A stretch of 64,000 nucleotides of DNA from an uncultured Rhizobiaceae group bacterium (GCA_937958815.1 CALGMR010000008.1:62001-126000); one strand, 5' to 3'; shown: positions 9,466 through 18,849, numbered from the stretch's first letter. A program made the numbers and translations. Notes: a model not told the origin generated them from the letters alone.

Positions 9466-11061
9466 CTACTCTTTAGCAGCGTTTTGCTGACGCCATTGCG
9501 CGATGAGTTTGCGCCGTTCAGGAATGTCCATACCTCTGAATTCTTCGAGTGTCAGATTGTTCGCTTTGATAATTTTGGCGATCTCTTCGCGACTGGACCG
9601 ACCATTCGCACCACTATTCTCACCGCCACTTGTTGACGGTCGCGCCGGTGCTTTTTCCCCTTCAATGCGAACGGCCAATCCGTCACTCACCTCAGTAATC
9701 CGTGTGGTGAGAATACGATCACCTTCAGCAACTCCAGTGGCGATAATGGCTTGCTCACCTTGATAGGCTGCAACCGTGACTTTGGAAGATTGCAATTTCC
9801 CGTCAACCACTTTGTAGACAGTATCATTGTTATAAATAGCAGTGTCGGGAACCATAAATGTGTTGGCAAACACCGTGTCTGGCACACTGACTTCCACAAA
9901 GGCGCCAGGGCGCAGTTTCACACCTTGTTCCACGCTTTCCAATTTCGCAATAACTTCGACGCCGCCGCGATTGGCTTCGATCTGGGCGCTCACGCGATCT
10001 ATGCGTGCTGGAAAGCTGTACCGCACTCCGCCCACAGTCCATGCCACATCCACCGCACGGCCGATCAAACCTGTTGGGCTTGTTTGCAGTCGTCCGTACT
10101 GCGCATCTGTCAAAGTGAAACGTGTCTCGAGACTGTCGACCTCATACATGGAAACGACCAAGTCATTGGCTGTGATTGCGCGGCCAATTTCTGCAGTGCT
10201 GGTTTGAACAATCCCCGTAAATGGCGCCAGCAAAACCGTGGAATCCAGATTTCGTTGTGCCTGTGCCACGCGCCAATCCAAACGATCAATCGTCGCCTTC
10301 ATTTGTCCAAGTCTAGCTTCCTGCACTTTGATTGTATCGACCGATAGGGCAACCGTTTGACGACGCTGACTTTCCACCAATTTGCGCGCTTCGACCTGTT
10401 GCACGGTCAAGGCTTTGCGTTTGACCAGTTTTTCGGCTCGCGCCAAGTCTGTTTCAGCGAATTTCAACTGCTCTTGGGCAGCTTGCAATTTGCTCCGCTC
10501 AAGCGAAATCTGAGCTGCATTTTCATTGATTCTCGCTTTGGCTTCAGCAAGATTGGACTTTGCTTCTGAAAGCGCGCCTTTGTATTCAAAGTCGCTGATT
10601 TCGACCAAAGGGTCACCTTTGTTGACAGTCGCCCCGCCGCGAAGGTTGGGGTTGATTTTGACGATTTCCCCCGAAACCAAAGACCGCAATTCAACTGTTC
10701 GTGCGGCAACGGTTTGACCGTAGGAAATGAACTTGGGTTGATTGTCTGCTTGCTTGGCTGTGACAGCGTTCACTGTATAGACGGTTTTAAATGCCGGTCG
10801 CTTTTTGGCCTCTGGTTTTCCATCAACCATCCGCTTTGCAATAAAGAACGAGCCTGCCAAAATGGCAATCATCAAAGCGGCTTGAATGAGCGCCAGAATT
10901 GTCTTGCCAGTGTAGTAACCTATGCCCTTGCGAGGTGGGCTGTCCATTTCAACAGTTCGAATATCTTCTTCGTGATATTCCGCGACCACAGAATCGCTGG
11001 CGGCAACTATTCCACGCCCGTTGCCAACGTCAGATTTATTGTCGCTCACTTTGTCCAGCAT
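9466..11061 (-). CDS. RND efflux periplasmic adaptor subunit (HlyD/AcrA family)
   Basis: A 531-residue membrane-fusion protein, longer than AcrA (about 400). An N-terminal cytosolic stretch of about 60 residues precedes one transmembrane helix (IQAALMIAILAGSFFIA). Next come lipoyl-like halves (GEIVKINPNLRGGATVNKGD and LDSTVLLAPFTGIVQ) flanking a long coiled-coil hairpin rich in Ala, Glu, Lys and Gln, then a beta-barrel. The end carries a Ser/Gly linker and a helical tail beginning SREEIAKIIKANN. It would link the pump encoded just downstream to an outer-membrane channel. Confidence 0.9.
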   Translation of the reverse strand: MLDKVSDNKSDVGNGRGIVAASDSVVAEYHEEDIRTVEMDSPPRKGIGYYTGKTILALIQAALMIAILAGSFFIAKRMVDGKPEAKKRPAFKTVYTVNAVTAKQADNQPKFISYGQTVAARTVELRSLVSGEIVKINPNLRGGATVNKGDPLVEISDFEYKGALSEAKSNLAEAKARINENAAQISLERSKLQAAQEQLKFAETDLARAEKLVKRKALTVQQVEARKLVESQRRQTVALSVDTIKVQEARLGQMKATIDRLDWRVAQAQRNLDSTVLLAPFTGIVQTSTAEIGRAITANDLVVSMYEVDSLETRFTLTDAQYGRLQTSPTGLIGRAVDVAWTVGGVRYSFPARIDRVSAQIEANRGGVEVIAKLESVEQGVKLRPGAFVEVSVPDTVFANTFMVPDTAIYNNDTVYKVVDGKLQSSKVTVAAYQGEQAIIATGVAEGDRILTTRITEVSDGLAVRIEGEKAPARPSTSGGENSGANGRSSREEIAKIIKANNLTLEEFRGMDIPERRKLIAQWRQQNAAKE

Positions 11062-11181
11062 TTTTATGCTCCTAAGCGTGAAATATACCTTGCGTCACAA
11101 GTTCTACAAGCCAACGTCTCGTAAAGTTTTGTAAAACCCATCGTGATCGTAAACAGAAAAATGCGGATCAATTGTCGCTGC

Positions 11182-12147
11182 TCATTGGAAGCTTTTCGGG
11201 TCAAACGAATAGGTCGAGCTGCAAAATTCGCATGTGACACTGATTTTTCCGTCTTCAACGCTTTCATTTCTTTCTTCTTGGCTGAGACCTGCAAGAACAC
11301 CTTCCACTTTTTCGGCTGAACAAGAGCAGTTGTCATTTACACTCACGCCTTCAAACACGCGCACACCGTGTTCGTGGAAGAGACGATACAACAAACGCTC
11401 TGGCTCCACTGAACCATCCGTCAACTCAACATCATCAATTGTCTGCATTAAGGCCTGAGCCTCAGACCATGCATCATCTTCTTGGAAATTGTTGTCTTCA
11501 TCTGCACCATCGCCGCCGTGTAAATCTTTTTGACGCATGCGCTCGGTGGAATCGGGTAAAAATTGCAGAAGCACACCCCCCGCTGTCCAATTGTGGCGCG
11601 GGCGGCCACCTTCGTTGCGGGTCAACACTTCTCCAACAGCCAGACGCAGTTCTGTTGGTATTTGTTCGGATTGGCGAAAATAGCGGCGCGCCACTTCTTC
11701 CAAGCCAACACCATCCAGCTGCACAATACCCTGATAGCGCTGGGTGTATTCACCCTGATCAATTGTCATGGCCAAAGTGCCCTTGCCCATAAGAGAAATG
11801 GGATCAGGTGTTTCTAAATTCGCCACAGCATCGGCGTCGTAACGTGCATAAGCACGCACTGATCCCGGCGTGGTGTAGTCGGTGACAATCATCGAAACAG
11901 GGCCATCTGTTTGAGTTTGCAAAATGAACTTGCCTTCAAATTTCAATGCCGTTCCCAACAATACCGTAAGCACCACTGTTTCAGCCAACAAGCGACTGAC
12001 GGGTTCAGGATATTTGTGCCGATCAAGAATGGTGTCCAGCATGGGGCCAATTTGAACGGCACGTCCGCGGACATCCAAGGGTTCCACCTGAAATGGAATG
12101 ACCGCATCTTGGCCTGCAAATTCAATATTCAACGTGTTTTCAGACAT
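11182..12147 (-). CDS. hslO: Hsp33 redox-regulated chaperone
   Basis: A protein of about 321 residues beginning MSENTLNIEFAGQDAVIPF. The C-terminus has the zinc-binding redox switch of Hsp33: NDNCSCS (C-x-C) and CEFCSS (C-x2-C). It is a cytosolic holdase activated by oxidative unfolding. In-frame ATGs at 12153 and further upstream are possible starts; none has a strong ribosome-binding site, so the N-terminus is uncertain by a few residues. It follows argF on the same strand, the argD-argF-hslO order common in rhizobia. Confidence 0.93.
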   Translation of the reverse strand: MSENTLNIEFAGQDAVIPFQVEPLDVRGRAVQIGPMLDTILDRHKYPEPVSRLLAETVVLTVLLGTALKFEGKFILQTQTDGPVSMIVTDYTTPGSVRAYARYDADAVANLETPDPISLMGKGTLAMTIDQGEYTQRYQGIVQLDGVGLEEVARRYFRQSEQIPTELRLAVGEVLTRNEGGRPRHNWTAGGVLLQFLPDSTERMRQKDLHGGDGADEDNNFQEDDAWSEAQALMQTIDDVELTDGSVEPERLLYRLFHEHGVRVFEGVSVNDNCSCSAEKVEGVLAGLSQEERNESVEDGKISVTCEFCSSTYSFDPKSFQ

Positions 12148-12262
12148 ACCCATACTCATCGATTTGCATACAGAAACCATTCTGCAGCACATTTGTTGGC
12201 GTTGATTTTCGTGAAACGATTGGTCTCAGATATGTGTTCGGCGCGCAATTGCAACCTTCACC

Positions 12263-13174
12263 CTAGTTGTTGGCAAGACACCAAGCCAAAATGCCTTTTT
12301 GTGCATGAAGACGGTTCTCTGCCTCATCGAACACGACGGATTGTGGGCCATCCATCACTTCATCGGTAACCTCTTCATTGCGGTGTGCTGGAAGGCAGTG
12401 CATGAACAATGCGTCTTTGTCGGCATGGGCCATGAGCGAGGAGTTCACCTGATAGGGCCCAAACGTATTGTGTCCTTCTGCATCATCTTCCATGCCCATG
12501 GATGTCCAAGTGTCGGTGATCACGCAATCACTGCCTTCAACCGCTTTGATTGGATCTTGGGTCAGCTCAATTTTGGCGCCCATAGATTTGGCGGCATCAA
12601 CATATTTTTGCGATGGGCCACGACCTTCAGGCGTTGCAATACGCAACGTGAAATCAAATTTGGACGCAGCTTCCATGAAAGAATGAACCACATTGTTGCC
12701 ATCGCCCGTATAGGCAATTGTTTTGCCCGCAATCGGACCATTGTGTTCTTCAAACGTCATGATATCCGCCATAATCTGGCAGGGATGCGTTTCATCCGTC
12801 AGGCCGTTGATCACGGGCACTGTTGCATATTTTGCCATTTCCAACAGACGATCATGGGCTGTTGTTCGGATCATAATCGCATCAACATAGCGGGACAAAA
12901 CCCGGGCCGTATCAGCGACAGTTTCACCGCGCCCCAGCTGAGAAGACGCTCCATCCAAAACAATAGTTTCGCCGCCCAGATCACGCATGCCCACATCAAA
13001 GGAAACGCGAGTGCGGGTTGATGGTTTGTCAAAAATCATGGCCAGCATTTTGCCAGTAAGTGGCAATTCACGCTTTCCGGCTTTGAAGTCCGCTTTCATT
13101 TCGCTTGCGGATTTCAAAATAGATTTCAGTTCGTCGCCCGAGAAGGCGGCGATGTCGAGAAAATGATTTTGCAT
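12263..13174 (-). CDS. argF: Ornithine carbamoyltransferase
   Basis: A 303-residue enzyme converting ornithine and carbamoyl phosphate to citrulline in arginine synthesis. Visible motifs are [15 protein letters not shown] (carbamoyl-phosphate site, STRTR), [12 protein letters not shown], and [17 protein letters not shown] (HCLP ornithine loop). The start was placed at [11 protein letters not shown] because the family begins there; the open frame runs 26 codons further upstream into argD. Only 4 nt separate it from the argD stop, so the genes are one operon. Confidence 0.97.
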   Translation of the reverse strand: MQNHFLDIAAFSGDELKSILKSASEMKADFKAGKRELPLTGKMLAMIFDKPSTRTRVSFDVGMRDLGGETIVLDGASSQLGRGETVADTARVLSRYVDAIMIRTTAHDRLLEMAKYATVPVINGLTDETHPCQIMADIMTFEEHNGPIAGKTIAYTGDGNNVVHSFMEAASKFDFTLRIATPEGRGPSQKYVDAAKSMGAKIELTQDPIKAVEGSDCVITDTWTSMGMEDDAEGHNTFGPYQVNSSLMAHADKDALFMHCLPAHRNEEVTDEVMDGPQSVVFDEAENRLHAQKGILAWCLANN

Positions 13175-13178
13175 AGTA

Positions 13179-14387
13179 TTATCCGGCTTTTTGAAGCTTT
13201 GTGAGTGCTGTTTCCATTTTGGCGACTGCCTCTTGGATATCAGCATCATCAATGGTGAGCGGCGGGATCAGACGTACAACATTGTCGCCAGCCGGAACGG
13301 TGAGAAATTTCTCGGCTCTGAATGCAGCAACAATATCTGTGTTGAGGGCTTTGCATTTGAAACCCTGCATGAGGCCATCGCCGCGGACACTTTCGATCAG
13401 GTCTGGAAATGTGTCAGCCAATTGCGCCAACCGCTGACGCATGTTGATGGCTTTTTCCTGTACGTCTTCAAGGAAGCCATCTTTCAAAACCACATCCAGA
13501 ACAGCATTCCCGACAGCCATGGCCAAAGGGTTGCCGCCATAAGTTGTGCCGTGGCTGCCTGGCTGCATACCCGATGCCACGCGTTCGGTGGCCAAACAGG
13601 CACCGACTGGAAATCCACCACCAATTCCTTTTGCTATACCCATAATGTCAGGTTCAGCACCCTCGATCCATTGATGAGCAAACAGACGACCTGTGCGCCC
13701 AATTCCACATTGCACTTCGTCATATATAAGTAGAATGCCAGCGTCGTCGCACAACTCGCGCAAACCGCGCAAACACTGATGGGGAACGGGGCGCATGCCG
13801 CCTTCACCCTGTATGGGTTCAACCAGGATCGCCGCTGTTTTATCATCAATGGCCGCTTTCAAGGCATCGTGATCCCCAAACGGCACTTGTTTGAAACCAG
13901 ATACAGGTTCGCCAAAGCCCATAAGGTATTTTTCATTTCCGCCTGCTGAAATTGCAGCCAGCGTTCTGCCGTGAAAGGCACCTTCGAATGTGATGATATC
14001 CACCCGCTCTGGGTTGCCATTTTCAAAATGCCAACGTCTTGCCGTTTTGAACGCACATTCCATGGATTCAGAACCGGAGTTCGTGAAGAACACACGTTCG
14101 GCAAAACTGTTCTCACACAATCGGTTGGCGAGGCTCTCTTGCTGCGGGCTCTCGTAAAGATTGGACACATGCCAAAGCTGTTCTGCCTGCGTTTTCAGTG
14201 CATTCACCAAATGAGGGTGAGAGTGACCCAAGGAATTGACGGCAATGCCAGCTGCAAAATCCAAATATTCTTCTCCCTCATTTGTAAACAATCGGCAGCC
14301 TTCACCTCTTTCAAAATGAATGGGTGTTCTGGCGAATGCACTAAACAATGCAGAAGAATTGGCGGGTGCCATTGGATTGGCCTTCAT
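13179..14387 (-). CDS. argD: Acetylornithine aminotransferase
   Basis: A 402-residue class-III PLP aminotransferase. The PLP site is [19 protein letters not shown] with the Schiff-base lysine in [16 protein letters not shown], and [17 protein letters not shown] binds the cofactor phosphate. It makes N-acetylornithine in arginine synthesis and may also serve as DapC in lysine synthesis, which would complement dapD and dapE found further right. It leads the argD-argF(-hslO) transcript, with a promoter and leader hairpin at 14450-14508. Confidence 0.95.
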   Translation of the reverse strand: MKANPMAPANSSALFSAFARTPIHFERGEGCRLFTNEGEEYLDFAAGIAVNSLGHSHPHLVNALKTQAEQLWHVSNLYESPQQESLANRLCENSFAERVFFTNSGSESMECAFKTARRWHFENGNPERVDIITFEGAFHGRTLAAISAGGNEKYLMGFGEPVSGFKQVPFGDHDALKAAIDDKTAAILVEPIQGEGGMRPVPHQCLRGLRELCDDAGILLIYDEVQCGIGRTGRLFAHQWIEGAEPDIMGIAKGIGGGFPVGACLATERVASGMQPGSHGTTYGGNPLAMAVGNAVLDVVLKDGFLEDVQEKAINMRQRLAQLADTFPDLIESVRGDGLMQGFKCKALNTDIVAAFRAEKFLTVPAGDNVVRLIPPLTIDDADIQEAVAKMETALTKLQKAG

Positions 14388-14449
14388 AAAATGGAACCGA
14401 CAACAGAAAAGCCATCGCTTTTCCGATCATCAGTTGGAGGTTGAGAGAA

Positions 14450-14508
14450 CAAAAACCGCCGAAAGGCGGTCCACGAGTGCACATTAGGCAAGAAAAGTGG
14501 GGTGTCAA
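14450..14508 (-). promoter_or_regulatory. argD promoter with terminator-like hairpin in the leader
   Basis: On the minus strand TTGACA (14508-14503) and TAATGT (14486-14481) are separated by 16 bp, a plausible sigma-70 promoter pointing at argD. Immediately downstream ACCGCC (14470-14465) pairs with GGCGGT (14460-14455) across a TTTC tetraloop and is followed by a run of T, the form of an intrinsic terminator about 65 nt before the argD start. It could be an attenuator, a 5' stabilising hairpin, or a terminator for upstream transcription. Confidence 0.55.
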
Positions 14509-14866
14509 TTGTTGTTGTGCCCAGTTTGGCAAGGCAGGAAACGCAAGGACAAAGATAAAATTAGGATTAAATTTCTCTGTTTATCCCCAGATTCAACCTC
14601 TTTTTGGAAGAATGATTCTTTCAGTTGGGGACAAAATGAAAAAATGATTCGTGCTGCGCTTATGACTCTTGCGGCGGAGTCAACGGACATTGTAGTTTGA
14701 ATTTAACAAAACTGGGCATGCGGCTCGGACTGGAATTCAAAGCTAGAGAACCCAATATTCCAAAGGGTTTTGACCTCATTCTACAAGATTGGGGACGGTT
14801 TCTTTCGCGGTGATTTTAGCCCCCTGCACCAAGCCTGCACTTGAAACACCATTGAGGGTAAATGAT
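14509..14866 (+). promoter_or_regulatory. gcrA upstream region with five GANTC sites and a DnaA-box-like sequence
   Basis: This is the gcrA side of a 479-bp gene-free interval. GANTC, the target of the CcrM cell-cycle methyltransferase, occurs five times in 92 bp: 14590-14594, 14614-14618, 14646-14650, 14664-14668 and 14677-14681. TTATCCCCA at 14581-14589 differs by one base from the DnaA box TTATCCACA. In Caulobacter, DnaA activates gcrA and GcrA acts at methylated GANTC promoters. No clear -35/-10 pair was picked out. GAGGG at 14854-14858 is the gcrA ribosome-binding site. Confidence 0.55.
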
Positions 14867-15370
14867 ATGTCTTGGACCGATGACCGAGTTGCACGCCTTT
14901 CGAAACTTTGGGCTGATGGATTAAGCGCAAGTCAAATTGCAGCCGACCTTGGCGGCGTTACTCGCAACGCGGTAATTGGTAAAGTTCACAGACTGGGATT
15001 GTCCGGTCGGGTTAAACCTGCTGGAAAATCTGGCGCCAGTGCACGACGCAAAGCACCCGGCGGGCGCAAGCCAAATGGAACAACCAGAACGCCGCCCAGA
15101 CAAACGCCACGCGGCACTGGTGCAGCTGGATCCAAACCTCAACCACATGAAGATGTTTTGTTGAAAGAGCCTGTGTCTCTTGAAGCACCAGATTCTCGCA
15201 AGATCACATTGATGCAATTGACTGAAACCACATGCAAGTGGCCAACAGGTGACCCAACCATGCCAGGCTTTTCTTTTTGTGGTCACACAAGCCAGGAAGA
15301 CAAACCTTATTGTGAGTTTCATTCAAAACTCGCATTTCAGCCGGCAAGCGAAAGACGTCGTCGCCGTTAG
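14867..15370 (+). CDS. gcrA: Cell-cycle regulator GcrA
   Basis: A 167-residue protein beginning MSWTDDRVARLSKLWADGLS. The N-terminal helix-turn-helix SASQIAADLGGVTRNAVIGK is the GcrA signature, and the C-terminal sigma-70-binding part holds TTCKWPTGDP and FCGHTSQEDKPYCEFHS. A basic, Pro-rich linker joins them. GcrA binds RNA polymerase sigma-70 and promotes transcription at methylated GANTC sites. GAGGG 8 nt before the ATG fixes the start; an upstream frame extension was rejected. A strong intrinsic terminator follows. Confidence 0.96.
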   Translation: MSWTDDRVARLSKLWADGLSASQIAADLGGVTRNAVIGKVHRLGLSGRVKPAGKSGASARRKAPGGRKPNGTTRTPPRQTPRGTGAAGSKPQPHEDVLLKEPVSLEAPDSRKITLMQLTETTCKWPTGDPTMPGFSFCGHTSQEDKPYCEFHSKLAFQPASERRRRR

Positions 15371-15427
15371 GTCTGCGGAAAATCAGCTTGGATAACGGAT
15401 ATACGTTGACAAGCGAAAGCTGCTTTG

Positions 15428-15464
15428 AAAGCCTTTGGGGAACTCCACCCCGAAGGCTTTTTTT
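15428..15464 (+). terminator. Intrinsic terminator of gcrA, abutting the ppk2 start
   Basis: A 13-bp stem (15428-15440 with 15448-15460, one G-U pair) with a 7-nt loop runs into seven T residues ending at 15464. The ppk2 ATG is at 15467. The only ribosome-binding-like sequence for ppk2, GAAGG at 15452-15456, lies in the 3' arm of the hairpin. Confidence 0.85.
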
Positions 15465-15466
15465 AT

Positions 15467-16336
15467 ATGCTTGAAATATCTGTCGATGGTGCGCAACAGA
15501 CTTTTGATCTGGACAATCCTCAGCTTCCTGATTGGGTCAGTGAGAATGCGTTTTCTTCGGGGGACTATCCTTATGACAAAAAGCTGAAACGCAGTGTCTA
15601 CGACACCGAACTGGAAGCATTGCAATTGGAACTGGTGAAACTCCAAGCTGATCGCTTGGAAACAGGAACGCGCATTGTCATTTTATTTGAAGGGCGAGAT
15701 GCGGCGGGCAAAGGCGGCACAATTGGTGCTTTTCGCGAATATTTGAAACCCCGCAATGCGCGGGTGGTTGCCCTTTCAAAACCAACAGAGATTGAGCAAG
15801 GGCAGTTATATTATCAACGCTATATAAAACATCTGCCCACAGCCGGTGACATGACGCTTTATGATCGCTCTTGGTACAATCGCGGTGGTGTGGAACCCGT
15901 GATGGGGTTTTGCTCTGATGAGCAACACCGGACATTCTTAAAAAACACACCCGCCTTTGAAAAAACCATCGTCGATGATGGTATCAAGCTGTTCAAATTC
16001 TGGCTGAATGTGGGGCAGGAAATGCAAATCAAGAGGTTTCATGACCGCAGGCACAACCCATTGAAGTCTTGGAAACTGTCGCCCATTGACCTCAAAGCGT
16101 TGACCAAGTTTGAGGATTACACGGCTGCACGAAATTCGATGTTACAAGCCACACATACAGAACATGCGCCGTGGACCATTGTCCGATCCAACGACAAACG
16201 GCGGGCGCGTTTGAACGCCATTCGCTTTGTTCTTAATGGGCTAAATTATGCAAACAAAGACCCAAAAGCGATTGGCGAAATTGACCCCAATATTGTTGGT
16301 TTAGGACCAGATTTTTTAAACGCAAAGGGCGGCTGA
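15467..16336 (+). CDS. ppk2: Polyphosphate kinase 2
   Basis: A 289-residue PPK2-family kinase that transfers phosphate between polyphosphate and nucleotides. Walker A is [14 protein letters not shown] near residue 75 and Walker B is [18 protein letters not shown], followed by the family motif [17 protein letters not shown]. The one-domain length fits classes that phosphorylate nucleoside diphosphates, but class cannot be fixed by eye. The frame is open upstream from a TTG at 15425, but that region is the gcrA terminator, so the ATG at 15467 is preferred. It converges on the proline-rich gene, 1 bp from its stop. Confidence 0.93.
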   Translation: MLEISVDGAQQTFDLDNPQLPDWVSENAFSSGDYPYDKKLKRSVYDTELEALQLELVKLQADRLETGTRIVILFEGRDAAGKGGTIGAFREYLKPRNARVVALSKPTEIEQGQLYYQRYIKHLPTAGDMTLYDRSWYNRGGVEPVMGFCSDEQHRTFLKNTPAFEKTIVDDGIKLFKFWLNVGQEMQIKRFHDRRHNPLKSWKLSPIDLKALTKFEDYTAARNSMLQATHTEHAPWTIVRSNDKRRARLNAIRFVLNGLNYANKDPKAIGEIDPNIVGLGPDFLNAKGG

Positions 16337-16337
16337 G

Positions 16338-17570
16338 TTACTTATCAACGCGCACACGAATTGAAAATAAATCCAAAGGTTTTCCACGCAGACCAAGGTC
16401 GGTGTTGAAGGCCATATAAGCTGATTGGTTACGGCCAATCAGTTCATCATTGACGAGAACATCAAAGATATAGGCTTCAATCTGTTTGCGCGCCGTGAAG
16501 CGTTTGCGACCACAACTGCCCATAGATTTAAATTCGCAGAATATGGCAAACTGTTGCTGATCGTCACCAGATGATCGAAGCATCACTTCAAAAGTAGCTG
16601 CTTCACCTTGCAGAGTTTCCAGAACACCTCGCGGAATTTTTACGAGCACTGTGTTGGAACTGTTTCCTGGATTGGAAGAGATCCGCGCAAATGTTCGCCC
16701 GTCGGCCTGTATGAGTTCGGCAGCGCTGCGGTTTGCCAGCTCCAGATCTTGGGGATTGGCGTCAGGTTCAAATACGTTGACCCACCCTTCTCCGCCTTCT
16801 GGGACAAAGCTCCCCGATTCAATTGCCGGGTTAGGGTTGGGAACTGAACCATCCAACCGTGCTTTGATCAGATCTGGTCCAAATGTCCATGCCCACCACC
16901 CAGCAACACCAATGCCGACCCAGATGATCGTCCACAGCAACAGTTTTGCGTATGGCCGCTTCTTACGCTTTTGCAACAGCATTGGGTTGAAAGGTTCTGG
17001 TTCTGGTGCAATTTCTACATCGTCTTCAGCATATGCAGGCATGGGAATGTCTGGCACCTGCATTTGTGGTTCAATGCGTTGTTGGCTTTGATCACCGGCT
17101 GATGCGCTGACAGGAATTGGTGCTGCGGGTCGATCTGGAGCGACCGCTGAAAGATCACCGGGTTCTACAGGCGCAGCACTTGCGCTGAGTTCGGGTTCTG
17201 ATTTCAATTCAGGTGCTGGCGGCGGTGTCTGTAAATTTGGAACGGGCGCCGGAGCTCTGGTTGGTGCAGGTGGCGGCGCAACGGGCGCAGGCGGCGGTGC
17301 CTCTGTCGGTGTCGTTGTAGGCGCAGGCGACGGTGTCGGTGCATTAGCGTAAGATGCCTCGATATCCGCAATGGCCCTTTGCAATCGTTGCCGCTGAGCC
17401 GTGGCCGCGTTTTGATCGAGCGAAGGGTTTTTGGAAAGCATGCGCTCCAAAGCTTGGCGGGACGAATTGTAGATACCTTCTCGCCCTTCGGCAGAGAGAT
17501 TGCCCTGCTTTTCGATCGCGCTGCGGATTAAGTCTTCAAATCCTGCCAACTTAGTCTCCCGAATCCCCAC
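16338..17570 (-). CDS. Proline-rich single-span membrane protein of unknown function
   Basis: A 410-residue protein with four parts. Residues 1-75 are helical and charged (MGIRETKLAGFEDLIRSAIE). Residues 76-140 are a Pro/Ala/Thr-rich low-complexity stretch. An acidic region follows, leading to basic KKRKKRPYAK and one transmembrane helix (LLLWTIIWVGIGVAGWWAW, about 210-230). The C-terminal domain of about 170 residues has a predicted beta-rich look, contains CEFKSMGSCGRKRF and would be periplasmic. I do not recognise the family. Architecture resembles proteins that span the periplasm or sense the envelope, but no function can be assigned. Confidence 0.8.
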   Translation of the reverse strand: MGIRETKLAGFEDLIRSAIEKQGNLSAEGREGIYNSSRQALERMLSKNPSLDQNAATAQRQRLQRAIADIEASYANAPTPSPAPTTTPTEAPPPAPVAPPPAPTRAPAPVPNLQTPPPAPELKSEPELSASAAPVEPGDLSAVAPDRPAAPIPVSASAGDQSQQRIEPQMQVPDIPMPAYAEDDVEIAPEPEPFNPMLLQKRKKRPYAKLLLWTIIWVGIGVAGWWAWTFGPDLIKARLDGSVPNPNPAIESGSFVPEGGEGWVNVFEPDANPQDLELANRSAAELIQADGRTFARISSNPGNSSNTVLVKIPRGVLETLQGEAATFEVMLRSSGDDQQQFAIFCEFKSMGSCGRKRFTARKQIEAYIFDVLVNDELIGRNQSAYMAFNTDLGLRGKPLDLFSIRVRVDK

Positions 17571-17783
17571 ATTTCCCTAACAGCTTTTATCTATGCCAGA
17601 CGCATTTGGAAACATTGTTTTCTGTATTTTCTGCCGTTACGTCACCTTGAGGTGGCAAAGTTTGAGATTTGCAGCCGCATCTCAGCGCTAAAAAGACGCA
17701 ATAAAGCAAACTCAATTGACGTTTGCGTAAGAATTTGGTCTGGTGAGGTAATATTTTTGAAACCACACAGTTGCAGTTCTTTC

Positions 17784-18740
17784 ATGGCAGTTCCATCCAT
17801 TCTTAAAGACGGGCTCGCGTTGCCCGCTATCGCATCACCTTTGTTCATTATTTCCCATCCGCCTTTGGTCATTGAACAGTGCAAAGCTGGGATTATTGGA
17901 TCATTTCCTGCGCTGAACGCCCGTCCCGCTTCTCAACTGGATGAATGGCTGGCCGAAATAACCGAGACACTGGATGCCTACAACAAGGCAAACCCTGACA
18001 AACCTGCAGCGCCATTTGCGGTGAACCAAATCGTCCACAAATCGAACGACCGTTTAGAGCACGACATAGAAATGTGTGTGAAATATAAAGTGCCGATTGT
18101 GATCACATCTTTGGGTGCGCGACCTGAATTGAATGACGCCATTCATTCTTACGGTGGGATCACCTTGCATGACATCATCAACAATCGCTTCGCGCACAAA
18201 GCCATCGAAAAAGGTGCAGATGGTTTAGTGGCCGTTGCAGCTGGTGCTGGTGGTCATGCCGGGACTCTGTCTCCTCTGGCTCTTATTCAGGAAATTCGTG
18301 AGTGGTTTGATGGCCCATTATTGTTGTCAGGTGCCATTGCCACTGGCGATTCCGTTTTGGCTGCTCAGGCCATGGGTGCCGACATGGGCTATATTGGTTC
18401 TGCATTCATCGCCACAAAAGAAGCGCGTGCTGTCGACACATATAAAGAGATGATTGCCTCCAGTTCGGCTGATGACATTGTTTATTCAAATCTGTTTACG
18501 GGTGTGCATGGCAATTATCTCAAAGGCTCTATTGAAGCCGCAGGTATGGATCCAAACGATTTGCCGGAATCTGATCCCAGCAAAATGAGCTTTGGTTCTG
18601 ACACATCAAAGGCTTGGAAGGATATTTGGGGTTCAGGCCAAGGGGTTGGTGCCGTCAAAGATGTGGTTCCAACCGCTGAATTGGTGGCGCGATTGGTGCG
18701 GGAATACAACGCCGCAAAGGCGAGAATTGCCGCTCTGTAG
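17784..18740 (+). CDS. Nitronate monooxygenase-family flavoprotein
   Basis: A 318-residue FMN-dependent TIM-barrel protein. Markers are IIGSFPALNARP near the N-terminus, GADGLVAVAAGAGGHAG (FMN-phosphate region), LLLSGAIATGDSVLAAQAMGAD and YIGSAFIATKEA. The family oxidises alkyl nitronates and propionate-3-nitronate. The start is placed at MAVPSILKDG; an earlier in-frame start at 17652 gives an N-terminus that does not fit the family. It precedes preT by about 110 bp but lies before the palindrome taken as the preT operator, so it is probably not part of the pyrimidine regulon. A second member is at 37567-38550. Confidence 0.88.
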   Translation: MAVPSILKDGLALPAIASPLFIISHPPLVIEQCKAGIIGSFPALNARPASQLDEWLAEITETLDAYNKANPDKPAAPFAVNQIVHKSNDRLEHDIEMCVKYKVPIVITSLGARPELNDAIHSYGGITLHDIINNRFAHKAIEKGADGLVAVAAGAGGHAGTLSPLALIQEIREWFDGPLLLSGAIATGDSVLAAQAMGADMGYIGSAFIATKEARAVDTYKEMIASSSADDIVYSNLFTGVHGNYLKGSIEAAGMDPNDLPESDPSKMSFGSDTSKAWKDIWGSGQGVGAVKDVVPTAELVARLVREYNAAKARIAAL

Positions 18741-18759
18741 ATCTTTAAATTTAAAAAAT

Positions 18760-18775
18760 TTTACCAATTGATAAA
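18760..18775. promoter_or_regulatory. RutR-like operator upstream of preT
   Basis: TTTACCAATTGATAAA is a 16-bp near-perfect palindrome (one mismatch) 90 bp before the preT start. It matches the perfect palindrome at 22412-22427, and in both places the following bases are the same, TTTATTG. Spacing and length parallel the E. coli RutR operator TTGACCA-NN-TGGTCAA. The likely binder is the TetR-family protein encoded at 21673-22350. Confidence 0.6.
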
Positions 18776-18849
18776 TTTATTGAAGGCGCTAATCTTCTCC
18801 CACAACGATGTTTGGACGTTTGTTCAAAAAATATTGGGAGAGATGCATT

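Noticed and set aside
12299-13021. Plus-strand open frame of 240 codons opposite argF
   Set aside because: Composition reflects the complement of argF codons; no recognisable domain.
15425-15466. Upstream start of ppk2 at TTG 15425
   Set aside because: The added 14 residues are encoded by the gcrA terminator hairpin.
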